Assembly (NCBI GenBank): GCA_027306915.1
Contig: DAHUYW010000072.1
Span: forward strand, 288-6,381
DNA from: Spirochaetales bacterium
Lineage (GTDB): Bacteria; Spirochaetota; Spirochaetia; DAHUYW01
DNA: 6,094 bases
Direction: 5' to 3'
The notes beneath the pieces are model-generated. The model was given only the letters and a program-made list of their open reading frames with translations. It had not been told where the DNA came from and made no database searches. Of this stretch, positions 1 to 5,596 are shown in pieces (positions within the stretch are counted from its first letter, which is position 1; the number at the start of each line of letters is the position of its first letter). The translations under genes and the position numbers were made by a program.

Positions 1-373
1 CAGCCCTCCCGCTCCCCTATGGAAGGAGACATTCGAGGCTCCTGCCTCAACATATTCCTGACTCAACGTGAGCAGTGACAGCACGCCGACCAGAGCGACA
101 ATGTAGAGCATTCCCAACAGAACCCAGGGCCATCGCTTCATGATGCTTCTTTAAGACCGGATACAGCCCAATTACGATTCCGGCAGATGCAAAAGCCGAG
201 AGTAAAACCAAGAGGACTCCTCTGATTACCTGTTTTTCATTTGCAGAAATTCTGACAGGATAATCCGAAGCATCCAGAACAAGTTTTAGAAGACCATTAC
301 CCAGCACGTTCAGAACCGTTGCAATCATAAACAATACTCCCACGCTTATTGCGGTCTTTCTGTAAGTGTTCAT
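1..373 (-). pseudogene. DUF4386 family membrane protein, frameshifted and cut by the window edge
   Basis: The N-terminus (MNTYRKTAI..., an ISANE motif at residues 42-46, and GLYPVLKKHHEAMALG at 69-84) matches the DUF4386 family of multi-spanning membrane proteins of unknown function. Two hydrophobic segments are visible at about residues 8-29 and 50-70. The start is well supported: AGGAGA lies 8 nt upstream of the ATG at 373. After G87 (near base 113) the frame soon reaches a stop at 47-49, but another frame beginning at base 111 reads MLYIVALVGVLSLLTLSQEY, typical of the next family segment, and stays open to the left edge. About six residues expected at the joint (an FRIIEA-like stretch in relatives) are missing. 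This indicates a small out-of-frame deletion, or a sequence error. Family members are usually above 200 residues, so the 3' end lies outside the window. Family assignment is fairly sure; the cause of the frameshift is not. Confidence 0.8.
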
Positions 374-429
374 TGTAGGTCTCCTTTTTTCTTGAACGCT
401 GGCGATCCTTCGACGATCCGGTTACTCAT
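370..429 (-). CDS. Possible 19-residue upstream ORF overlapping the DUF4386 start
   Basis: An ATG at 427-429 has a good ribosome binding site (GGAGG at 436-440, 6 nt spacing). It reads MSNRIVEGSPAFKKKGDLQ and ends at a TGA (370-372) that overlaps the ATG of the DUF4386 gene in an ATGA arrangement. This geometry is typical of translational coupling, so it could be a leader peptide or the tail of a degraded gene. No family is recognised and a chance ORF is quite possible. The same frame is open further upstream, but no earlier start has a comparable binding site. Confidence 0.2.
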   Translation of the reverse strand: MSNRIVEGSPAFKKKGDLQ

Positions 430-493
430 TGGGCGCCTCCGATCGCTGCACCAACGGCCCGTGTGTCCGGTCTTGCGATTCATTACTGTGACC

Positions 494-516
494 GACCGCC
501 GCTCCCGCGGCCGGTC
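494..516 (-). terminator. GC-rich hairpin downstream of the lipoprotein gene
   Basis: GACCGCCGC (494-502) and GCGGCCGGTC (507-516) pair as a 9-bp stem with one bulged base and a 4-nt loop. It lies about 60 nt past the lipoprotein stop on the minus strand. There is no T-run after it, so it is not a standard Rho-independent terminator. It may be a transcript-end structure or nothing. The rest of 430-577 shows no gene. Confidence 0.2.
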
Positions 517-577
517 TCGGCTACTGGCACGGAGTCGCCGGATTGGTATCGACTTCAGCATGCCCCCGGTGAGCAGC

Positions 578-1057
578 CTACTCGGTGAGTCCGGGCCCTC
601 CGCCCATGCCGGACGGACCGCTGGCACCGGCGTGGGCGAGGTGTCCCGCAGTGGCCTGCGTGTACTTGATCGCCAGTGCGTTGGCGTTGTACGCGTACTT
701 CTCGGTGTGCCCGACGAGCCAATCGAAGAATCCGTGATAGCTCGCGTCCGTGCGATCGATCCTGACGTTGATGATGTCGTCGGCCCCGAGCTTCTTCGCC
801 TCATTGATGAGCAAGTCGTACGTGATCTGCGAACCCGTATGGGAATAGGCGATGCCAAGAAAGCCGCGCCGCGTGACCTCCTCGCTCACGACGCGTACGA
901 TTCCGACAACGGTGTAGTCTTTGATCGCGATGGTCGCGTAATCCGACCACCCAGTCTTGTTGCCCGCCAGATTGGTCGTGGTGCACGAGCTCAGGAGCGC
1001 CGCGGCGAAGAGCGCAGCCGCGAGCCCTGCCACCCTGAGAACATCCATAGATTTCAT
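578..1057 (-). CDS. Small lipoprotein of unknown function with a GADDIINVRID motif
   Basis: A 159-residue protein that should be exported and lipid-anchored. It begins with a short charged stretch, a hydrophobic core (residues about 9-22) and a lipobox LSSC with the acceptor cysteine at residue 25. The start at 1057 is chosen over an upstream in-frame ATG at 1102 because GGAGG (1063-1067) lies 5 nt before it and the signal peptide then has normal length. The mature part carries IAIKDYTVVGIV (43-54) and TYDLLINEAKKLGADDIINVRID (79-101). The second motif recalls small lipoproteins I associate with spirochaetes, and more distantly YbjQ-type proteins. The C-terminus (about 135-159) is rich in Gly, Ala and Ser and looks disordered. 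It lies 45 nt downstream of the 77-residue gene and is probably cotranscribed with it. Lipoprotein nature is sure; role is unknown. Confidence 0.85.
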   Translation of the reverse strand: MKSMDVLRVAGLAAALFAAALLSSCTTTNLAGNKTGWSDYATIAIKDYTVVGIVRVVSEEVTRRGFLGIAYSHTGSQITYDLLINEAKKLGADDIINVRIDRTDASYHGFFDWLVGHTEKYAYNANALAIKYTQATAGHLAHAGASGPSGMGGGPGLTE

Positions 1058-1102
1058 TGTAACCTCCTGCCTGGTCGCGGTGGTCTCGCCATGCCGCGAC
1101 AA

Positions 1103-1336
1103 TTATTCCGATATTCCCTCGGGCTTTCCGTCGGGGCAGTCGTCGATGCGATTGACCGAAAGCAAGGGCAAGCCCAAATCGCGCAATTTCCTGAGCAGGC
1201 CATGCAGCACAGCCTGGTCGGCCACGGCGCAGGTCAGGAGCGTGACGCCGTCTCCCTCTCGAGAGATGGCAGGGCCTCCGAACCAGTCCGCCCACTCCGG
1301 CCCTAGCTCGCCCTCGATCCGTATGTGATACTTCAT
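1103..1336 (-). CDS. 77-residue conserved protein of unknown function (GELGPEWADWFGG family)
   Basis: The protein starts MKYHIRIEGELGPEWADWFGG and continues with VADQAVLHGLLRKLRDLGLPLLSVNRID (residues 38-65). I recognise this pattern, [IV]xGELxPEWxxWFGG followed by VADQAxLHGLLxxxRDLGLPLLSVxR, from short conserved hypothetical proteins in several phyla, often encoded near DUF4386 or regulator genes. No function is known to me. It is soluble, with no signal peptide or membrane segment, and the pattern suggests a small alpha/beta fold. The start at 1336 fits the family N-terminus; a GAAGAG 4 nt upstream is only a weak ribosome binding site. Its ATG overlaps the stop of the truncated DUF4386 gene as ATGA, so it may be read by coupling. 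The last ten or so residues (CPDGKPEGISE) look like a variable tail. Confidence 0.8.
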   Translation of the reverse strand: MKYHIRIEGELGPEWADWFGGPAISREGDGVTLLTCAVADQAVLHGLLRKLRDLGLPLLSVNRIDDCPDGKPEGISE

Positions 1337-1551
1337 GTGGCTCTTCGCTGAGGCACTGCGCCGGCGCCGGCCCATCCCATAATGAAGAGCAGGAAGGCCC
1401 CTGCGAGCGCCGTCGGTTCATTCGCCGAGATTTTAGTGAGGTAGTCAGGGGTGTCGAGAATGAGTCGTGCGAACAATGAAAGGGTGCCGGCTGCAGTAGC
1501 TGCGATGAACAAGATCCCTGTCACAATTCCCGATCGTCGATAAGTGTCCAT
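1333..1551 (-). pseudogene. DUF4386 family membrane protein, truncated after ~65 residues
   Basis: The reading frame starts MDTYRRSGIVTGILFIAAT and contains the family ISANE motif (residues 41-45). It has two hydrophobic stretches (about 9-32 and 48-65), then leaves the family pattern after GWAGAGA and ends seven residues later. At 72 residues it is roughly a third of a normal DUF4386 protein. The start at 1551 is firm, with AGAGGAGG about 6 nt upstream. It is a divergent paralogue of the copy at 1-373 (shared MxTYR, GxLFxxAT, LxLDxxDY and ISANE), and both are read leftward. The stop TGA overlaps the ATG of the 77-residue gene. The simplest reading is a deletion that removed the 3' two thirds of the gene up to the next gene. 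The missing part is not elsewhere in the window. A functional two-helix remnant cannot be excluded. Confidence 0.78.
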
Positions 1552-1611
1552 AGAATTCCTCCTCTGATCCATTGTCAGAGCAAGTATGTCGATTCCGCCC
1601 CGAAGGCGCGT

Positions 1612-1631
1612 AGACACGAAAGTGTCTTTCG
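1612..1631. promoter_or_regulatory. Two overlapping palindromes, candidate operator
   Basis: AGACAC-GAAA-GTGTCT (1612-1627) is a perfect 6-bp inverted repeat. It overlaps CGAAAG-TGT-CTTTCG (1617-1631), a second perfect 6-bp inverted repeat, so two hairpins would be mutually exclusive. A related GTGT...ACAC pair with a T-run between its arms follows at 1635-1650. The site is 60-80 bp upstream of the leftward DUF4386 start, a plausible place for a repressor site. No regulator gene is in the window. Operator function is inferred. Confidence 0.35.
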
Positions 1632-1663
1632 GAGTGTTGTTTTTTGACACGCGGGAGACCGGT

Positions 1664-1724
1664 GCAGGCGGGAAGGTCGCTGCAGCAGGCGAAAGGTCGC
1701 GGGCGCGCAGGCGGGCGAGGGGCA
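1664..1724. repeat. Short degenerate GC-rich direct repeats
   Basis: GCAGGCGGGAAGGTCGC (1664-1680) recurs 21 bp later as GCAGGCGAAAGGTCGC (1685-1700). Shorter echoes of GCAGGCG and GGCAGG follow up to 1724. The units are imperfect and few, so this may be a remnant of slippage or simple-sequence bias. Confidence 0.4.
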
Positions 1725-1726
1725 GG

Positions 1727-1754
1727 TTCGGATCCGCGCGGCTCATATTACAAT
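1727..1754 (+). promoter_or_regulatory. Weak sigma-70-like promoter candidate for the operon
   Basis: TACAAT at 1749-1754 is a good -10 element, with TTCGGA at 1727-1732 as a poor -35 after a 16-bp spacer. It would give a long leader of about 185 nt before the GTG at 1946. It is the best plus-strand match I noticed but is not convincing alone. Confidence 0.22.
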
Positions 1755-1945
1755 TACGGAATAGCAGACTTGTCCTTCACCTGCGTTGGGAATGCGAGAG
1801 GAATTACCGTGCGCCGAAGTCAAGACGCAGGCAGGCCGACCAGGTTACCCTGCCGCACGGGCCCAGAGCGCGGCGACGGTCCGATATCACCTATCCGATT
1901 GATCGATTGCCGGCGAAAGTCATGCCGGCACTAGGAGAAAGGGTC

Positions 1946-2410
1946 GTGAACGGTTCCGACGAACTCAAGCTGAAGCTGCTCCCCCTCACCCTGGAGACCG
2001 TCAGGCATCTGTGGTCGAGAACGTACAACACCCACGGAAAGCCGGACTGGTCGCATATTCTTCCCTACTATCATGAGAGGATCGTCTTCCAGGACAGCAT
2101 CCAGCGGATCGAAGGTATCGATGAATTCAAAGCCATGTGCAGGCGCCTCACAAAGCGTTGCGACGAGCTTTCCATGGACATCCTGTCCGTAGCTCAAGCC
2201 GAGAGGGACATCTTTCTTCAGTGGAAGATGGTGATGATGTTCCGCAAAAGCCCGAGCACCCCGGTGTTCGGCTGCACCAAGCTCACCCTGGGGGATTATG
2301 GACGAATCGTGGAGCAGCGCGACTACTTCGACCTGTGGGGAGACATTTTCAATGGAATCCCCGGCTGGCGCAGGATCTACCGCAGATTCATGCGCAGGTT
2401 CTTCGGATAA
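1946..2410 (+). CDS. NTF2/SnoaL-like domain protein
   Basis: A 154-residue protein that fits the NTF2/SnoaL fold. An N-terminal helix region is followed by DWSHILPYYHERIVFQDSIQRIEGIDEF (residues 34-61), the usual 'Y-H-D-hydrophobic-F-D...I-G-F' pattern, and the C-terminal strands end in GRIVEQRDYFDLWGDIF (about 119-135). The tail IYRRFMRRFFG is strongly basic and may touch membrane or nucleic acid. The fold makes a deep pocket used by isomerases, hydrolases and small-ligand binders; the reaction here is unknown. GTG at 1946 is chosen because AGGAG (1933-1937) sits 8 nt upstream. An in-frame ATG at 1922 has only a weak site and would add eight residues. It is the first gene of the operon with the SDR and FAD oxidoreductase. 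NTF2-like proteins beside an SDR and an FAD enzyme also occur in lipid-modifying clusters with cyclopropane synthases, but no such synthase is seen here. Confidence 0.8.
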   Translation: MNGSDELKLKLLPLTLETVRHLWSRTYNTHGKPDWSHILPYYHERIVFQDSIQRIEGIDEFKAMCRRLTKRCDELSMDILSVAQAERDIFLQWKMVMMFRKSPSTPVFGCTKLTLGDYGRIVEQRDYFDLWGDIFNGIPGWRRIYRRFMRRFFG

Positions 2411-2458
2411 TGTCATGACATCGCTCGAAGACTGACGCCGGAGAGGAAGGATAGCGGA

Positions 2459-3275
2459 GTGAGGTGGCCCGAGGAGCTGCACTTCATTCAGAATGCCCGT
2501 GCCCCGCAGAAGATGACCACTGCACGTCTGGACGGCAAGGTCTGCGTGATCACGGGAGCGACCTCCGGCGTCGGGTACAGCACAGCGCGTCGCCTCGCAC
2601 GAGGCGGCGCGGATCTCGTCCTCGTGTGCAGCCGCCTCTATCCTCGAACAGCGCGACACAATCGATGTCCTGATCAAAAACGCGGGTGTTCACTGTACGA
2701 AGCGCTCGCTCACTCCCGACAGAAACGAAACGGCCTTCGCCGTAAATCACCTGGCATCGTTTCTCCTGACTTCGTTGCTGCTTCCGCGGATCAAGGCAAG
2801 CGCGCCGTCCTGGATCATACAAGTCAACTCGGAGGGGCACCGCTTTGGCGGGCTCGACGTCGACGACCTGACCTGGAAGCGCCGACACGGCACGGGCCTC
2901 CGCGGCTACGGGGCCTCCAAGACCGCCCAGTTTCTCTGCGTATGGGAGTTTGCCGATCGTCTTGCCGAAAGCGGCGTCACCATCAACGCGGTACATCCGG
3001 GAGCGGTACGAAGGCGCATCGGCAGCAACAACGGTCCGTTGTACCGGCTGTACTCCAAAGCAGTCATACAGCCGTTTTTGAAGGATCCGGCCATTTCCGG
3101 CGAATCGATCTACTACCTGGCGGCCGCACCGGAGATGGCCGATACAAGTGGGCGATTCTTCAATCTGACGATAGAAGAAAAGCCGACAGCTCAAGCGCTG
3201 GACAGAGATCTCGGGCGCTGGGTATGGAAACTGAGCCGGGAACTGACGGGGCTCGACGATGGAGGGGGCGAGTGA
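2459..3275 (+). pseudogene. Short-chain dehydrogenase/reductase with internal deletion and frameshift
   Basis: The first part (about 2513-2629) reads MTTARLDGKVCVITGATSGVG..., a clear Rossmann start with the TGxxxGxG cofactor motif, and ends at LVLVC. The rest of the family pattern resumes in another frame at 2628, from AAASILEQRD to the stop at 3273-3275. This part has VLIKNAGV (NNAG normally), the catalytic serine in VNSEGHR, YGASK (Tyr 2907-2909, Lys 2919-2921) and the NAVHPGAV loop. Roughly 35-40 residues expected between these parts are missing (end of beta-2 to alpha-D). A deletion of length not divisible by three therefore explains both the loss and the frame change. The start may be GTG 2459 (AGGAAGG 8 nt upstream) or ATG 2513, which fits family N-termini but lacks a good site. 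The stop overlaps the next start by GTGA. The original enzyme was probably an NAD(P)-dependent oxidoreductase; the substrate is unknown. Confidence 0.82.
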
Positions 3276-4864
3276 GTCGACAGATCCACGATGCCGTAGT
3301 CGTCGGCGGAGGGATGGCAGGGCTGACGGCCGCCGCGTATCTTGCGCGTGCCGGACGATCGGTCCTGCTCTGCGACAAGGAGCCGGTGTTCGGTGGGCTC
3401 GTCCGGTCGTTCGAACGCGGCGGCTTCGTATTCGATGCGGGGATCCGCGCAATAGAGAACTCGGGGATCGTGTTTCCCATGCTGAGGCAGCTCCGTATCG
3501 AGCTTGAGTTTGTCACGAGCAGCGTGACACTGGGGATCGAAGACCGCACCGTTCGCCTCCCTCGTGCCGGAAGCGCCGAGGCATACGAGCGGTTCCTTCT
3601 CGATCTTTTTCCGAACGATGAGCGGGACGTACACGCCATCGCCGATGAGGTGCGCAGGATCATGAAGTACTTGGATGTTCTCTACGGGACCGAGAATCCC
3701 GCTTTCCTGGACCTGAAGATTGACAGAAGGTACTTGGTGAAATCGGTCTTGCCGTGGATAGTTCGTTACCTGTTCACAGCACCGAAAATCGCACGCCTCA
3801 GGGCGCCGGTCGCCCAGTACCTGCAAACGCGGACAGGCAACCACGTACTCATCGACATGATCGCCCAGCATTTCTTTCGCGGTACACCTACATTCTTCGC
3901 CATGAGCTACCTCTCCTTGTACCTCGATTATCACTACCCGCTCGGAGGGACAAGCGCACTCTCGCAGAAGCTCGTGGACTGCTGCACCAGCCAGGGCGTA
4001 ACCCTCAGCCCGGGAACCGAAGTGGCTGCCGTCCATCTGGAGAGCCGTGCGGTCACGGATGCGGCCGGGAAGAGGCTCAGCAACCGCGAGCTCATTTGGG
4101 CCGCGGACTCGCGTCGGCTCTACGAATCCGTGGACACGGCCGAATTGCGGAGCTCCAAGCTCAAGCGAAGAGTCCTTGAGCGGAGACGGAAGCTAGCGGA
4201 CAAGCGGGGAGGAGACTCGGTGCTCACGCTGTACCTTGCGGTGGACCTTCCGCCGGAGCGTTTCGCCGCAATCTCGACCGGACACTATTTCTACACGCCG
4301 GCAAAGACGGGACTTTCGAGGATTCCTGCGTGGCAGACCGTCATGTCCAGGGCGGAGATGGAGGGTTGGCTCGAATTCTATTTCGCGTTGACGACGTATG
4401 AGATATCGATCCCGGTCCTGCGCGACCCGTCGCTCGCGCCGCCCGGAAGGACGGGACTCGTCATCAGCTCGCTCTTCGACTTCGACGTGGCGCATCGGGC
4501 GCAGGAGATGGGATGGTACGATGATTTCAAGAGGCTGTGCGAGACGCTGATTATCGGGGCGCTGGCCGGTTCCATCTACCCGTGGCTCCGCGAGTCGATA
4601 ATCGACCGATTCTCCTCGACCCCGCTATCGATCGCTCGCATCGCCGGCACCACCGACGGGGCCATCACAGGCTGGGCGTTCACTAACGCGAAAATGCCTG
4701 CAGAGAACCGCTTGCCCCGCATTGCAGCAGCCACCCGGACTCCGCTGCCCCACGTATCACAGGCAGGTCAGTGCTCCTACAGCCCTTCTGGAGTGCCGAT
4801 AGCCATCCTTACCGGAAAGCTTGCGGCAGACCGCGCGATCGGGAAGCTGAAACGCAGTCGTTGA
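3272..4864 (+). CDS. FAD-dependent oxidoreductase, phytoene desaturase/carotenoid isomerase-like
   Basis: A 530-residue flavoprotein. The N-terminal dinucleotide-binding motif is VVVGGGMAGLTAAAYLARAG (residues 9-28, GxGxxG at 12-17), with acidic Asp35 at the end of beta-2 for the FAD ribose. GG at 41-42 and GGFVFDAGIRAIENSG (50-65) follow, as in CrtI/CrtISO/RetSat-type enzymes. The C-terminal FAD motif is GQCSYSPSGVPIAI (499-512), followed by a helix. Length fits this group (about 500-550). Members saturate, desaturate or isomerise polyunsaturated hydrophobic chains, but substrate cannot be inferred; no other carotenoid gene is present. GTG at 3272 is chosen because GGAGG (3261-3265) lies 6 nt upstream and it overlaps the SDR stop by GTGA. 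The frame is open far upstream through the SDR, but that stretch is out-of-frame SDR sequence. It looks intact and is the last gene of the operon. Confidence 0.87.
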   Translation: MSRQIHDAVVVGGGMAGLTAAAYLARAGRSVLLCDKEPVFGGLVRSFERGGFVFDAGIRAIENSGIVFPMLRQLRIELEFVTSSVTLGIEDRTVRLPRAGSAEAYERFLLDLFPNDERDVHAIADEVRRIMKYLDVLYGTENPAFLDLKIDRRYLVKSVLPWIVRYLFTAPKIARLRAPVAQYLQTRTGNHVLIDMIAQHFFRGTPTFFAMSYLSLYLDYHYPLGGTSALSQKLVDCCTSQGVTLSPGTEVAAVHLESRAVTDAAGKRLSNRELIWAADSRRLYESVDTAELRSSKLKRRVLERRRKLADKRGGDSVLTLYLAVDLPPERFAAISTGHYFYTPAKTGLSRIPAWQTVMSRAEMEGWLEFYFALTTYEISIPVLRDPSLAPPGRTGLVISSLFDFDVAHRAQEMGWYDDFKRLCETLIIGALAGSIYPWLRESIIDRFSSTPLSIARIAGTTDGAITGWAFTNAKMPAENRLPRIAAATRTPLPHVSQAGQCSYSPSGVPIAILTGKLAADRAIGKLKRSR

Positions 4865-5269
4865 CCGGTGAGGATGACCGAGCTGTCGGCAATCAATCGG
4901 CGCGGGGACTCGACGGCAATGCTCTGAAGGATCCCCTTCGAGCGCAGTCTCGATCCGTGCCGTTCCCGGAGGCCGGGGGCCTGCCGATCCGAAGGTTGCG
5001 ATCAGGCAAGAAGCACAAGACCAGCTGTGCGATCTTCTGCGGATCGAGATCCAACCTGAAACAGAGGTGAGGCTCGGAGTGGCTAGCCCGCCCAACCTGA
5101 GAAGCGACCGGCAGAACAATGGAAAAAACAATCATCCGTTACAGGTCGTACTCATAGATCTCCCGCCCCACCATCAGGCTGTGTACGCGCCAAATCTCCC
5201 CCACCTTATGAGTTGCGGCAGCCTCTGCCATCCTGAACGCGATACTTCTTCGCGAACAGGAGGAGGAAG
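4865..5269. other. Region without a convincing gene, between the FAD gene and the IS66 genes
   Basis: Translations in all frames lack family character or good starts. Two small inverted repeats (GAAGG/CCTTC at 4926-4939, AGGCC/GGCCT at 4970-4982) lack T-runs, so no terminator for the operon is evident. On the minus strand a frame ending at 5139-5141 reads MAEAAATHKVGEIWRVHS and then LMVGREIYEYDL before a stop, followed by a T6 run at 5123-5128. This could be the 3' end of a host gene interrupted by the IS. The IS left end probably lies in the right part of this region. Confidence 0.55.
5139..5229 (-). pseudogene. Possible 3' gene remnant next to the IS66 element
   Basis: About 30 codons on the minus strand end with GREIYEYDL and a TAA, followed about a dozen bases later by a T-run. 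The composition looks protein-like, unlike the Arg/Ser-rich translations around it. Upstream the same frame runs antisense to tnpA and loses this character, as expected if an IS had inserted into a gene. No family is recognised and the boundary is approximate. If the IS terminus is at 5183, only the last 13 or so codons would be host sequence. Confidence 0.25.
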
Positions 5270-5596
5270 GTGGAAGGAGACACGATACGGACGAAGCAGC
5301 GCCACCGCTGCGCAGCACAATGGCGCGAGCTTGTGGTAGCGTGGGAGCGGAGCGGCATGAGCCGCCGGAGCTGGTGCGCCGAGCAGGGGGTGAGCGCCGA
5401 GTCGATGCGACGTTGGGCCAAGCGCCTTTGGCGCTCGACGGAGGACGCAGCGCTGGTGGAATTGGCGAAAGAGCGAGCTCCGTCGAGATCGGAGGCCACA
5501 ATACGAGTGAAGATCACCCGGAGCGGGGAATTGGAGTTGTCTGGACCGAACAGTGAAGAGATCATCCGATGCCTGATCCGCGCGATGCGGGAATGA
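5270..5596 (+). CDS. tnpA: IS66 accessory protein TnpA
   Basis: A 108-residue protein with the IS66 TnpA architecture. A helix-turn-helix region, QWRELVVAWERSGMSRRSWC through SMRRWAKRL (residues 17-53), is followed by a short hydrophilic linker and a C-terminal half with IRVKITRSGELELSG and an EEIIRCLIRAM helix. TnpA is needed with TnpB and TnpC for efficient IS66 transposition and probably binds DNA. The start is GTG at 5270, directly preceded by a purine-rich AGGAGGAAG. The stop TGA overlaps the tnpB start as ATGA, the usual coupling in this family. It appears intact. Confidence 0.88.
   Translation: MEGDTIRTKQRHRCAAQWRELVVAWERSGMSRRSWCAEQGVSAESMRRWAKRLWRSTEDAALVELAKERAPSRSEATIRVKITRSGELELSGPNSEEIIRCLIRAMRE

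Larger units (their letters stand above)
1552..1945. other. Divergent intergenic region
   Basis: This 394-bp stretch lies between the leftward DUF4386 start and the rightward NTF2-like start, so it should hold promoters for both directions. Open frames here on both strands are low-complexity, Arg/Gly-rich translations without family character. Visible structure is limited to overlapping palindromes at 1612-1631, a T-run at 1640-1645, short direct repeats at 1664-1724 and a possible promoter near 1727-1754. No RNA gene is recognised. Confidence 0.6.

Noticed and set aside
392..1306. Long plus-strand open frame opposite the lipoprotein and 77-residue genes
   Set aside because: It is Arg-rich with no family pattern and is antisense to two genes with good starts and motifs.
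1640..1672. TTGACA at 1644-1649 as a plus-strand -35 element
   Set aside because: No acceptable -10 element lies 16-18 bp downstream; that stretch is GC-rich.
1586..1945. N-terminal extension of the NTF2-like protein to an ATG at 1586
   Set aside because: The added 120 residues are Arg-rich, without homology, and cover the promoter region; GTG 1946 has a proper ribosome binding site.
1931..2677. Minus-strand open frame across the NTF2-like gene
   Set aside because: It is antisense to a gene with a recognisable fold and a ribosome binding site, and its translation resembles no family.
3191..4036. Minus-strand open frame of about 280 codons inside the FAD gene
   Set aside because: It is complementary to the conserved FAD-binding region; the open frame is a by-product of GC-rich codon use.
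4926..4982. Two small inverted repeats as a terminator for the FAD operon
   Set aside because: Stems are only 5 bp and neither is followed by a T-run.
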